Position numbers and translations under genes: made by a program
Origin: Cydia pomonella
Lineage: Eukaryota > Arthropoda > Insecta > Lepidoptera > Tortricidae
Reading direction: 5' to 3'
Assembly (NCBI RefSeq): GCF_033807575.1
Contig: NC_084711.1
Location: 13,764,001 to 13,828,000, forward strand
DNA: 64,000 bases
Part shown: piece by piece, positions 10,552 to 25,500 of the stretch
Layout of the letters: each line of letters starts with the position of its first letter
Position numbering within the stretch: position 1 is the first letter of the stretch
Notes under the pieces: generated by a model
Database searches by the model: none
What the model saw: the letters and a program-made list of their open reading frames with translations, nothing else
What the model was told of the DNA's origin: nothing

Positions 10552-13500
10552 GTAAGCTTTTGCAGAAAATAAGGTTGTTGCGTTACCCTTGCTTGAATCA
10601 TAATAAACCTTAATGACTTATCGTAAAATCTATTTTAGTTTGACTGTTGACTACGTGTCTTCTTTATGGGATTTAGATGTTGGGGAATTTTAGACATCAA
10701 ATTCAATGTTATGAAGCAGTAATTTTGCGTTTAAAAGTCGACGTCGTAAAATATTTACACCGGATTAAGAAATAGGGAATTAATTTATCAATACGTAATT
10801 ATAGTTGTTTTGACTGTTTTAAAGACTGATGTTTTAGGAAAAGGAATATGCTACAAAAAAACTTATTGGTTTCAAATTGATCTTGTTTAACAAAACTGCT
10901 TCACAGCTTGATAGAGGGTAAAACGTAACATTTAAGAATAAAATAACGAATTATCTTCATAATATCCTTTAGCTGCGATGCACTAACGCACACGTTTGTC
11001 ATAATTATCACAATTTGCAAGTCTTTGTCAACGTATTTTTGGGCCACCTGTATAGTTCAACTTCTGTTTATGTAAAAAATACCTTAACTAAGGACTCAGG
11101 CCTCTATGACTTTGATAATAGAGTTGTTTTCAGATACAACATGTAGGCTATTTTTTTTAGTTCGATTACGAACGAACAAAAAGGATCCTTTTACCTAGTC
11201 ATAAACAAAGAATCCTGGGTTTTTTCCGATTATAATCATTAATGTTTGCAGTTCAATTACCAATGAGCCGTGAGTTAAAAATAGTTAATGAAGCGCATAA
11301 AGAGTTTTTCGTTGGAGCCGGTGTTGAACCTATTTATATCGATTAGGCTCGTACAGTGTGCAGTGTTTGAACTGCGTAGGCGGCGTAGTTTTCTGTACTA
11401 GCAGCGGCCATGTTAGAGCACGGTGTGACGTCATAGACGGGCCGTCACCAGATCAATAGGGATTCGAGGTCAGTCCAACCCGACACGACGAATCTGCCTC
11501 GCCTGATGGAGTTTAGACGCTCCCCCGCGCTTTACCTCTCACCGCCCGCTTTGATTATGCCACGCAAGCTGTAGCTGCCAACCGACATGTTTTCCGAACA
11601 ATGGCTACCCTCCTATTCGAATAGGCATTATATTATTAATACAGCGCGGTTTAATTTATTCGATTTATATAAAAGCTAATTTAACATCCATTGTCTTGCC
11701 GTATAACCAGACGGTTGCAGTATCATGCACATATTGAGTATTATCTTGTGTCGCGCAAACATTGTTTACCTTGGCAGCCTGTATATGGACATCTGTCCGT
11801 CGACTTTTTGATTAGGATTAACAAGGTAAACGTTAAACTCATTTGCATTCTGTTATCGGCTAGTAAGTATGACATGAATAAGATGCGTCTACTAAATTAA
11901 TTATAGTTCTAACATGGCCCGCGGGGTGTTACTAAAGGGGCCGAACTCGTGTGTATTTCGGTTAAGCAGAGCCCAATTCATACCTACTTGTTCCTCCAAT
12001 CTATTCCCCCAGCGGCGACCGGGATAATCTCTCACGGCCGGCGCGGGTGCTCCTTCTCACTCGTACTAATAAATTTGCGGTATACATGGAGGCGACAGAG
12101 GGTAAAGCGTAAGACGGCGAGAAAGTTAACTTAAATCTTGAATCAAGTATGTTTCGTTAACAATTAGAAATCCAATATAAGTGACACGACGACTCAAATT
12201 AAAATGAAAACGTCTGAGTCACATCTCTTATCCCCTTTATTGTGGTGAAATGACACGCGTAATATTAAACTTGTTTCGAAAAGGTCATCGTTTCAAGGTT
12301 AGGGTAGCGCTACTTATAAAGAGATTGGCTCAATAGCCGTACGTATAAGTCGGTGGCGCGGTGCATGTGCATCGGTTGACGCATCGCGGTTGAATCTCCA
12401 CATAGCGCGGGCGGCATGTATGTAAAGCGCGTAAGTACATAAGACATGGATCGATGCCGGAGTCGGCACCCGTCCCGTTCCCTTGCCCACCTCTTAGTCT
12501 TTTGATAATCATTCCAATAAACACCGAATATATTTTACGTAACGCGTTTTACGGTTTTGGATTTCTGGAAAAATACGGCGATTGTTGACAAATATAGAAA
12601 GATTGTTTTGTTTTGGGGTTTTGTATTTTCATTTTGCTGGATTGAATACTTACATTTAACCGTTTTGGGAAGGCGCAAATTTATTGTGAATAATTGACGC
12701 TTAGCAAAGTTACATTTATCTCCCCAGTAAGTTTCATAATGAAAATGTTTTTTGTTATGTTTTAACTGGGAAGTAAAGCAATGTTCATTCTTGTATTCCA
12801 TGACTTGAACTTACTTACCTCAAGCCTCACTAATCAAATCAGAACTGAGGACGATGTTTTCATACGTTTTCATTGAATAGTACATACTTATTGAAAGAAT
12901 TGAAACTATTTATGAGTAAAGGTTCAGATATTAATTAAGATTTTAAGATTATTCAGTAATATTATACAGGAGTAGATGTCGCATAAATTTACATTTTGCC
13001 ACAAAGGTATAATTAAATCACATTGAAAGGAATATAGCAAAGGCTAGAGCGGTGTATGAATCTCGTCTTATTTGGTTCCAGCGTATTTCCAGTCGATGTC
13101 AGTGGCTTACTAAGAATGTGTAGATGTAAATAGTGTTTATATTAGAACTGGCCGGGCCGAGCCGAGGTGTCCAATAGTGCGGCTAGCCGTGGACAGAGCT
13201 GCGTTGTTGCCACGTTTACGTACTAAGTATGTGCGTTCAGGCAATTGATTCGCATTGTGGATTGCGCTGGCGCTATGCAGAACTGGGCGCTGCTCTACGA
13301 GTCGAGTGAAACCCGGGCCGCTCGAGGTCAACGAACTGTTCATGTTCATTTCGCTGCATCCGTTGCAAATACGCGGCGCATCGCTGCCACCACCAATTCT
13401 AACCACTCGATGCACCACTTTTTCATCCAGCAAATTGAAAAAGTGTACCAGAGAAACTGTACCAGCGAGGTTGACTTAGCAATAGAAAGTCTACATGCAT

Positions 13501-16500
13501 CATAATGAGTGCGTTCAAAACGATGTTGGTTAACGTCGCAATCTAACGGTATGAAGGGAAATTGTACCCGATCGCTATTTGAAGCGAACGATAGTTTATT
13601 GGAGTTTGCGAGCGTCGATTATACGGCTGTTGGTTACACAATCCGGTTTTGTTTCTGGGCTCGCCCTCGAACAGGAGATGTGCGGTGGCTGCGGTATTTT
13701 TCGCGGACGCTATCGATCGAACGCGCCGGATCGCAATTCGCAACCCTTTGTGGTGGTAGCCTCACCTCACCCACCCTTGCCTCACTTATTCAAGAGCCAC
13801 GCTAATGATCCCGACATCTCGACTAAACCACGCCTCTACAATCGACTTTTCTTTAAGTAATCAAGTTTCCTTATTTCCACTTTGCGGTTACCTCGCCTCG
13901 CCCGCACTCGCCATACGGCGTACATGATTGCAAAGAGATCGGTAACTATATGTTAAGTGCTAATATTATTTGCGGCTTCGAGTTAAAGCGTTACTTAAGA
14001 CTACTGACTGACGCGGCATCACTGACGCCTATTGAAGCATACCTGTAGTCGACGATTAGATACTGGGCAATTGAGCTATGCCGGAATTATGAGTTAAGTT
14101 TTCTGTACCGGCATGCTCCTAGGTAGGTAAATGTAGTTTTGAGAGGCGGGCAGTATTTGACCGTACGTTAGCACAAATGAGGCGGCCAAGGCGGCCCTAG
14201 CCGCCGCCGCGGCAATGGGCTCACATTCGCCCGAGGGAACTGGTTTGACGACGCGTTTTTTTGTCATCTCGCTACTGCAAAAATGTAAACGGGTACGGGA
14301 ATGGCTGGGCAAATTTTAGTAATCGTCGTATTTAAGAGAAACTTTGGCGTAGTAAACAAACCGAGATGATAATAATGTAGGCGAAGTGATGTTTCTAACA
14401 AGCTGGGAAAGGAGGGGTAGAAAAATCCTTTAGTGTCGACATCGGGTCGAGGGAGGAGCTGAGTGTTTAGGGGGTGAGCGGGGTGGTGGGAGGAAGTTAT
14501 ATAGTGACGCGATCACGTGTACATTTTGCAGCCTGTATTGATCGTGTCGTCTTTTTCTTGTTGTTAAATGCGGTAGCCCTGCGTGATTTCCGACAATTTA
14601 CAGACCACTCGTACTACATTTGTCGGACTGTGAAAATTATTCGAATTATTTATTTGTATTAAACTGTAACCTCCCTTGCTAACTGAAACGAGGTATTATT
14701 ATTTTTCAGTTAACTCTACTTGTATTTTGTTACTTAACGAGCCACTCGTTCGGATAGATTGATCTTTTAAGTAGCTCATTTATAATTGGCAACTTTACAA
14801 TGGGGTTTACACTTTACACGTTGATGGTAATAGTGCCATATTGGCCTTGTTAGATACACCTACGCCTTGTTCAATTTGTTTCTTCAAGTCTGTTAATATA
14901 ACTGTTATGTGCGCCTCTTCTCTACATAAGGCTCTACCTAAAGGTGATACTTTGATACAGTTATGTAGACGAATTACCTGCTCAGATCTACATACTTTAA
15001 CATCCAAAAATGTCTCAGATGAAAGTTTAGGATAGCATTGAAGCGAGTTGTGTGCCGTTATAATATCGTTAGGTTAACAATCGCTTAGAATGTGGTCATT
15101 AGCGAGGTTCTCTGGATACGGCTGCGCTGCGTTCACACGCCGGGCCGACTATCAGAAAAAACGGAGAGAGTTTAGCATGGTTTAGTGGAGGTGAACGAGA
15201 TGTGTGATGTAGTGTGTGCGCTCTATTTCGGTCGCGGTGGCGCACTCGGCGGCTAATCGCCGCGTCACGTGACGGCTCCGGAAGGACGGGGGGTGAGGGC
15301 TCGCGAGCGGGCGGGGTGTTGGAATGCAGTCACCACCGCCCGGTGCAGAGCTCTGCTCGACGATTGATCGTCAACCTGCTCCCACGGACTCCATGCTCTA
15401 CATGTAAAACAATACCCCCTCTACCTAACTCTCGACCTGTTACTATTGATAGTGATGACCCTAAAGTCAATTAAAATGATAAGAATTAACGATCAATTTA
15501 AAGACGCCGTTCAAATTTACGTAACCTCTGTTAAAAATTTGACCCTGTTTATCTGATTTTACACGGTGACCCTGAAAATTGTCTACTGAAAGTTATTGCT
15601 ACTTTACTTTGCTATGCAAAAACTAGGCACTTATATACTTCTGTGCTTATAACGAAATCTAGCAACAGTTTCAGTTGGAAATAGAACATTGTGTTAAAAA
15701 TAAAGCACAGTAATTGGACTGAAATATTTGGGAACGAAAAAGTAGGTCTTCCTGTTTCGTGTGAGTTTCATGAACGTTGAGATTGAAAATAAGTGTTAGT
15801 ATGGGTTGAGGTTGAGGGATTGCAGGTTGGGTTTGTAATATTATTTAATTGCAATGGGAGTTAGGATGTAATCGTCAGCGGCTACAGGCAGTAATTGCAG
15901 CGCGCGGATTGCAGGCGGCCCCCCGCCGGCCGCACCCCGCGTTCGAGCGCCGTAAGTAAACAGTCTGGTGTTTATCCGCGTCTCGCTCGCACCGACCGCG
16001 TCGCGTCGCGCCTCCGAGCCACTCTGAGGTGCACTCGCTGTTCCTATTATTTTCGTGACGGGTATTGCGCCGAAGCCGATTCCCGCATCCTCGCCCCGAG
16101 ACGCGAGGTCCGGTCTCGCGCGGAGGCGGCGACGGCCGTTCGCATCGCGCGCCAGTCCGCGCCCGAGGTCGACCGTCGGTTCGCGCCTATCAAACGTTTT
16201 GTTCGCTCGTCGCCGGTGTTCGAAAATGAAAATGCGACTCGTTCCGGGAAATGTAACCAGAGCGGATCACGGCGGTTGACGGGTAGTCGCTACTTGTTTA
16301 TCGGACGGGTGTTGGTGACAGTGAGCGGATTGTGTTTTGGCGTGCTGATGCTACACGTGAATGTGGATGCGGTGCGGAGAGGTGTTGGAAGATGCATTTC
16401 AAGGAGGCGTTCACGATGAACGATCGTCCGAGCGAGCGCGGCCGCCGCAACTCCCGCTGCAGGGGTGGGTTTCTGTGGACGTCCGCGGGCCGTCTGCCTG

Positions 16501-19500
16501 CTGCTGCCACTTGCCGCGCCAGCACGCGTCACCATAACACAAACACAACACCACGCGTCACACACGCATACACCACACACCGTCATATAAACACCTTGCG
16601 CGCGTTGCTCGTTTCCAACTTTAGCCCACTAATCAGACCCTAAATATCAATTGCTTAAAGAGCCATAACCTTTTATTGATGGTCATGCATTGGTATGTGT
16701 GTGAACGTCGGCGAGCGATACGCTGGTTCCATCTGAATAAACATGCTCGCGATCAGCTGTTCCGTCTGACACGGCACTTATACACCGTTTGTTATGTTAT
16801 TAGATATCATAACTTGATACTTACTACGTCGTAGTAGTAAGTATTTAACAACTTTTGTTAATTAAAACTGCTTTTGAGTGAATAGGTATTTGGCGGACCT
16901 TTGGCTTCGTAGATTTTAAAAAATAATAAAAATATTATTGTTAGCGACTAACATTTGGATATGCGACAGGTAAACCAAAGATTCGGGCTTAGGACTTGTA
17001 TGTTTGTTTTATGGGATATGATCAACGCCTGTAAATAGGTTTTAACGATTATATTAGTAGAGAGACCTCAAGGTATGGGAAATAAATATTTGTCCAGGAT
17101 TGGTATTTATTTTGCGCGATATTATTATTATGTACCAAAAGAGTCTAAAAACCGACAATAATTATTAATTGCCTTCTCAAATGCTTTGAAACGGTACATG
17201 TTATTACTTATAACAAATAAAGATACAGTTGTGGAGAAAGGCTTAAGGTAGTAGTTGGCAACTGTTACCTGAATGTGCGTTTCCATCCGTTATGCCCTAT
17301 TTACACCAGCTTAGCACTAGAGAGTGCAGTTCGTTAAGCATTCATTATTAGTGCTTACAACTCTCCATTAACCATCCAATAATGATGTAGAGTTTACTCC
17401 TGCTCACTTGTTACTTATAGTGCTTTATTTATTACATGAACTTAGGTCTCGTCTCATTGTTTCCATATTAATTATAGTCAGGTCATGCAAAACCTCTCAT
17501 TGAACAGAACCACGATTAATAAATTAGGGTTAATAAATTTTACCACCTTAAATAAAGGTTGTAAAACTAGTAAACTACGAACATGCAATAAATAATACCT
17601 ACGTTGCGGACAATAGAGAAGACAATTTATTACCTAATGTTAAAATACATAAAACATCATACAGGCAAGTCATCCGGAATGATGTACAAACTGGGTTTGC
17701 CGTCGACTTTGGTCTGCACTTCATTCATGTCTTTACATAATGACCTACGTATTTTTTGTGGTTATCGGAAAATTTCTACCTGAGTATCGGTCGTCCTTTA
17801 ATGCATCGTGAGCTCATCCACTTCTTGCATTGTTATTATTATCGCTATTGTAAGAGCCATTTAAAACAACTTAAGTAGTGTGAAGATAGTTTTTTGTATG
17901 TATGTATAGTTCTCTTACTTCTTATGGTTAAGCTTTATTGGTTGTGCTTGAGTTCGATAAATACTGAAATTCGAATGTTTACAGCGGACCTTGAAATCAA
18001 AAACTTATAAGTAGCTAGTTGTTATTTTGCATCGTGGCCCAGGAGACAACAGTTATGAAATTTATGACATGTATAACATCACTAACATATTTTTTTATTT
18101 TATTCAGAAACAAACAGTCTTGTATTGTTATATTAAATACAATAGTAGTTACTTATGTTATAGACTTACAGTTTCCTTCATTAAAATATGTGATCCTAAA
18201 CATTAAATGATTAAAGTATACGAGTTATCTATATGAATCGTTAATACCATAAACGGTGTGTTAATAAACAGTGCTAGAAAACCTGCAATAATTTTATAAC
18301 AATATTATGGCTGTTGAATACATTCTAAAAATAATCGTTTGAACATATTACATACACTTCGTATTTAGGGGACAGTACAGTAAAAAAATCGCGTAATTTT
18401 TTATTGACTTGGAAGTTTTTAACATGTTCGATGTCACTAAAAGTAACACTCTCGGGAGACACCACAAAAAATCACGGTATCTAATTTATATTTATTTAGA
18501 GTGAGACAGCTATGTATCATAAAGGTATTTGTTCGACAATAATCGGTAAAATACACCTATTAAAAATATTATCATACTAGGGTTTAATGAATTTTAAATA
18601 ACAAAAGAAAAAGATTTCCAAAAAAGCACATGTAGAAATTCGAGGGAGATCAAGAGGTTTAGAGGTAAAATTATTATTATAAGCCTATACGGTGTCCCAC
18701 TGCTGGGCAAAGGCCTCCCCCTCGATTTCCACTCGTCTCGGTTTTGAGCAATATCCGGCCAGTCGTTGAGATATGCGTCCAGGTCGTCCCGCCATCTCCG
18801 TCTGGGCCTACCCGATCCTCGCCCGTCTTGCGGCACTCACCGTAAAAATAAAATAAAATCATTATTATTATCTATAATAAGTTAACTATACGTTTAGCAT
18901 AGCAGAGGTTGTATTTATTAGATCATAAGATTAATAAGAAAAATATTTATTTTTGTTCGAAGTTCTTTAGAATAACCTTCATCATATCAGCCTTTTATCG
19001 CCCACTGCTGAGCATAGGCCTCTCTTCTAGTACGCCACTTATCCCGGTCCCGAGCCAGTCTCATCCAGAAGTGACTCGCAGTCTTCCGAATGTCGTCCAC
19101 CCAACGAGCCAACGGACGCCAGGCACTCCTTTCGTCTGAAAGCGGCCACCATTCCGTTAGCATTTTGGCCTACCTGCCATCACTCTGCCTGGCAACATGT
19201 CCCGCTCAGCTCCATTTTAATTTGGTAATGACGTGTCTGACGTCTTGCACCTTGGTGCGACGTCGAATCTCAACATTCCTCACTCGGTCTTGAAGTTTGA
19301 TGCCGAGCATGGCGCGCTCCATGGCTCTCTGTGCCACTCGAATTTTATGCACAGTCTCCTAAGTGAGCGTCCATGTCTCGGCACCGTAGGTCATGGTGGG
19401 CAGGACACATTGGTTAAAGAGGCGAGTTTTCAGGCATTGTGGAATGTTAACGGGTTTGAGGATGTCCGCCAGTTTACAGAATAACCTTACTTTTGTTTAT

Positions 19501-22500
19501 AATTTAATTTAACATTAAGTATTATACTGATGTTAGTTTGCATTTATGTTTAAGTCTTTCATTATTTCAAGTATAGGTACCCTACACAGTGTACCTAGTA
19601 CAGTGAAACTTGGTTAAATGGGACCTGGATAAGTGAGACACCTCCATAGCTGGACGTCATGGTGCGGTCCGGACACTTTAGCAGTGAATTACCTCTGTTA
19701 GTGAGACAAAACAGATCTCTATAACTGAGATTACTATTTTGGATTTTAAAGTCACATTTACCTACACAAAGAGTGTATTTTTACCTCTTTTACTGAGACT
19801 ATAATTGCAAGAATACTTTTGCTCAATTGATTTTTTTAGAATGTTACAGAAATCGACCTCTGTATCTGTGATAACGTCAATCTATGACCTCTTTAACTAG
19901 GACTATTCCAGATCAATTCTCGTTTTTTACTCATTCTTACTTTAGGATGGTATTCTACCTGTCTAATTTCTTTATCCAATGTGCAAACATTGGACCAAGA
20001 AATTGGACAGGTGGAACGCCATCCTTACCCACAAATTCCGTATTTTATTAATTGTGTCTAAAGGTCTTCAAGATTTATTGTCTTTTTTGTCTTAGTTTAA
20101 ATAGCTAAAATATCAAATAGCAAACATTTATTAAGCAAATAGGCTACAGTGCCACTTTTACATGTCAATTTTTCCAAACGATTAAAAATTACAGAGTACA
20201 ATTACAAATATGGAATGGCTGAAATAATATATACTTTATTAGAGATGTATAGTGTCTCTAAATGTAAAATTACACAAAAAAACTATCATAAAAAATAAAA
20301 CCAACAAATACTAAAATTCTTTAGAGATGTATAAGTCTTTAAGTGTCAGAGATAAAATGTAAAAAAAAAAAAACATTAAATTATCCTTAGAGATGTAGAG
20401 GGTCTCCAACTTGAATTCTTATTCTTATATGAATAATTAAAAGACAAGAAATTAAAGCAGATAAGAACCGAATGAAACAAAGGCTTAAATCTTGATAAGT
20501 AACATGAAAAACTATTTCCATTTATTAAAATAGTGAGACGCAAATTTGATGTGACAAAATATAGCTTTTGTAGAATCTTTAAAAATAAATTCGAAAAAAA
20601 TATTTACACTATTAATCGAACCCTTTGTAAATGAGAGAGAAATTTATTTATACCTGGCTAACTGAGAACCTGGGTAAGTGGAACCTGGGTGGTGGCCTCT
20701 TAAGGTAAGACAAATTGACAGGTCCCTTGAAGTCTCAGTTATCCAGGGTTCACTGTACTGACTCCAAACAAAATCTTTTTATACCATAAAATAATAATAA
20801 ATACCACGGTAGTACATTCCAGTTAAGACTTGAGATACCATGAGCTTTAAACAATGGGCCTATCTTATTTCATTTTTAATCTAATCTATGTTTTGAATAA
20901 TGTAAGTTTATCACCATTATTTATTGAAAACACGTTTACATGACATTACAGTTTGTAACTAATGCGCCATGAAAGTTAAGTACATTTACAGTATTATTAT
21001 ACATTTATAAGACTACATACAGTTGAACAACTATCATCCAATCTCTCACAAAACCTCTGACATTTACTGCATACAGCCGTCCATCGCCATGCAAACATAT
21101 CACTGATCACTGTCAGTAGCTGATGTCAAGAGCGCATTCTATATACACGCATTATACACGGCTTGTTTACGTACCCCATCAAAAAACAATAAGTTACCAT
21201 ATTCGTCAAAAAGTAAAGCTTATGACTGGGTAATATAGATTTAGGGCGGCGTTGCACTGGTCCTCTTTGGTGAGTTTTTTCTAAATTTTATAGTATGGAA
21301 AGTTTGAAATCGGTTATTTATTATTTTACCTCTTCGTATAGCATCTTGGTGGAGATAATAAGCAACTGATTGAAAAGGGTTTTAAACTTATATTTTTTTT
21401 GAGCTAACTAGAATGAAATAATAAGTTTTCGGCGTCGCATATAAATTCACAAAAATACATGTATGAAAACATTCCTTAGAAAGGAGTTTGTTTTTCCTTG
21501 TGTCCCTCAATGTCAGCACCGTCTCGAAGTAAACGTTAGCCATAAAACCTGCGCCATAAGCTAACGTATTGATTTCACCGGAGTCGGGTTTCTTGAGACT
21601 TGTTAAAGTTGCGCTTCGTTCCTCGCGCCGTGCATAGTCTGAAATATACTTACAAATGCACTTGAACTGGAACATTAACTACATATACATAATAGTGCAA
21701 CCTTCCTTTTTCGTGGCTTAAGACTATAGTTAGTTGTCTTTTGGGCCACTTTGGAAATCTGTTATTTCAAACAAATTTTTATCAAGCAGACGAGCCTGGA
21801 AACGATAATACTTATCTGCTATTTTAAAGTAAATAATATTGACAGCCTAAAATTTTATTCAAAGTGAAAACCTAATGGAGCTTGATATTGTGGATAATGT
21901 AGATCTACAATTGTACACAATATAAGTAAATGATCTTCTCCTAGGTCACATAATAAGTAATAATATCAACAACATTTAGGAAGCATTAACCCAGTGATAC
22001 GGCCTCCGCCTGCGTGAGGCGGCGTTTCACGATATGCCTAGGAATTTCCGCTGAGAATTTCACATGAAAGGAAGAACAATACACAAAACTTAATTGGCCA
22101 GACAATACAATACAATACAAATATACTTTATTGCACACCTCAATACAGAAACAGTACAAATAATACAACACATAAAGAAGAGGTAAACAACAGGCGGTCT
22201 TATCGCTAAAAAGCGATCTCTTCCAGACAACCTTTAGGTAGCGGAATTAAAAAAAAAAATACACACAGAATAAACACAAAACTAAACAATATAATTATCA
22301 TATACAAATATAAATAAAAAAGATATATAAATACATATACATACATATATTAAAATACATATCAGTATGTTACGGTCTTATCGCTAAATAGCTAACTCTT
22401 CCTAGTAATCTTTGGGTACCATACCGCAAAGAAACGACGTGATAAATATTTAATGATTTTGAAAACATAATTAAGTCACTTTATTTTGTGCAATAAACTA

Positions 22501-25500
22501 TAAATAATTAGATATCCTTTGCGCTATTTAGTAAATATTTACAAGTTGTTCTTCGGTGGAGGAAGGAAAACATCGCGCAAAAACGGACTCATCTTCAAAC
22601 ACCATATTTTTGCCTATTCCTGATATTGTAAAATCCAGTGCCTACGCCTATTTTTGTGATTTAGGTTCCCATAAACATAGATCCCTGGCTCCTAAACGAT
22701 GTAACCGGGAAAGATATTAGGTGCACGTTGTCAGCGAAAAGAAAAAAAAAACCGTCAATGTTACATTGCAGTTTAACTTTTGAAAAGTTTGACATAGGAA
22801 AACAACAGTACAAAATATCATGCATAAAGAGTAGGTAGGTAGTACGTATGCTGATTTAATACTTATCACGTATGCTGTGTGCTTTTAGAAACGACAATTT
22901 ACAGCACAGTTAATGAACATAAACAACATATGTATAGATAAAATACATTTTTCAGTTTATATTATTAAAAAAAACACCGTTGTCAGATAAAATGCTTCGT
23001 GTTTTGTCCGCGTTTTTGTTGAGAATAAAGGCGTCATATCCCGCGAAATGTGTAGAAGCAGTACTCGTCGACGACAGTCATTCGTTGTTGGCTAGGGCAT
23101 AGGCTTCTGAGGGATGCGGGACGGGGGATGGAGGTGAGATCATAGTGGCGAGTGGCCCGGGGAGGCGATCGATATGTACATTGAACATATACATACGTAT
23201 ACCTACATAATCGTAGGTACCTACCTAACTCTCAACTCGACTGTCTGCTCCAGATACTGCGCCAAAACCCCGGCCCCTCTGCCCGCAACCCGCTTTCGCA
23301 ATTCTTTCTTTACATTATTTTATTAACATGCCGAAAACGTAAGAATTCGTTGATTAGAGCTGATAACCGATACAAAAAAGCAGATTTCTTCATCTTTTTT
23401 TTCGCAATTGCATCGCTAAATTGCGAATTACAAAAGAACTCTACTCATTAATTTTCAATACCAACCGTAACCCTAATGTCAATATTTTAGCTCGTTTTAC
23501 TCAGAAACTTAAAACTAAATTCAAAGCATTATTATCGATATTAGCATTAGGAAAATAATTTCGCTCGCTCTTACCTTTATATATTTATCGCATATAATAC
23601 CTATAACATCATATTTTTATAAAGTCGTTCCTCTATGACGGTATACACAACCTTATAAATAACCTTTTAGACTATGCTAAACATCACGTAATCACTGAAT
23701 GCATTTGAGTAGTTGTTGACACGTTATCGCTATTGTCAACTTACGTGGAGCGCTAAAAAACTACAAACATGCAGTATAAGGTTATAATGTAGATAAACAC
23801 CACCAGGTAAGGTGAATAGAATATAATGTAGAAATATTTCATATAGGTAAGCGTTAGAATTGGCTACTTGACAGTTTTTTGTAAATAATGTCAATAGATC
23901 TTGATTTTCCTGTGGATCATATAACTATATAGGACTCATGGCATTTAGGCAACACAAAGGTCAGAAATGAGAGTTAAAGTCTGCCACTCGCACTCGACGA
24001 TTGAAACGCCTCTAATATAACAAAATGATATTGTAATGTGACGTTACATTACATTAGTATGTATGGAAGATCAGGAAAATTGCTATTTTGACCCTGAAAT
24101 ATTGCGTTTATGTATATAATTGTTATACATTTTAATAAATAAAATTGGAGACATGTGAGTCGCCATCGGTGACCAATCACCATGTAGTACTATGTTAACA
24201 CTGAATTCACCCACAATGCATTTCATTTGCATAAACTATACTCAGTGCTAAATAGTTTCATAGTTTTGAGTTATTACTTTTCCTTTTTTCTTAATTAAAT
24301 TGTGCTTTGTACAAAAAAATACGTGATATTATGTCACCCCCCCATCTCCCATCGTGATCATGATCATAGGTGATATTTTTCCGACCCACTCCGGCCTCTA
24401 TAAAGTGTCACAGGATTTCTGGATGAAGCCAATCGAAAATCCAATTATTTTTATTTCTTATTGCTGATTTTCGGAAAATCATTTCTTAATTAACCCCAAT
24501 CTGTAAGGAACGTTTTCTTGTCTTAAACTTAGTTACGATCTATTGCTTATAGATTAGTTTTATTACTAGAGTCAGACCAAGCTAAGTCGGCAGCGATTTT
24601 GATAGCCCAGTCAGTCGGTGCAAGTGTTAATGCAAACGTAAATAATGTAAACGTCATAATTTCATAGAAGTTTGGCGTTTAAAATAACACTTGCACTATC
24701 TGGGGTGTCAAAATCGCTGTCAACTTATCATGGTCTGACTATAATAAAATTTTCCAGTACACTTAGAGCTGAAGTGATAACTGTGATCAGTATCTGTGTT
24801 CATTTGCGATCGTTTACGGAATTCCATTTGCGCTCAACACAATCAATTCGATTGTTTAACGCAAAACTGCCGCTAAAGTGCGAAAACAATGATTATTTTG
24901 TGAAAACATTGTAGCTCTCATGCGGTTAAACCTGCCGAGTTGGTTTAACGAGTTATCGGCCTCTGTGTCAGCTTTAATAAATTATAGTATTAATTTTATC
25001 GCCAGCGCGAAATACACTAACAGCATAATCATCCGATTTACACGTCGTTCATTTTCTCATCAAAATGTAATTGCTAAACTAATTTTTATCTTAATTAATT
25101 TATGTAAGTATGTTAGTTTAACACTAAAAGATCAGATTACTTGAGCACTATCACGACAATCTTACAAATGCCGAGTTGGTTATTTTATCTCATTACTTAA
25201 CTCTTAATATCTGCGTTAAAATAATTTAATTATCATCATATTTCACATCAGCTTAATGTCAACTTATTTACCATTTTCATTTGCTAATTGAACGATTTTT
25301 GGATGGTTCATAAATTTTCACTCTTGTCTTGTTAAACCATTATGAGCTGTAAGGATTTGGAATAGAATCACACACTACACAATTGCACATACTAGAACAC
25401 ACATGAAATGTTGATTGCACATTCTTTATTGTCCTTCGTAAATTGGTCAAATTGGTGAAACAGGCTAAATGTAAATATGTCAGTCACATTCACATGGGCG

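Noticed and set aside
15895..16419. A 174-codon plus-strand open frame in the GC island
   Set aside because: It does not begin with ATG, is Arg-rich as expected of random GC-rich DNA, and matches no family. Low stop frequency in GC-rich DNA explains it.
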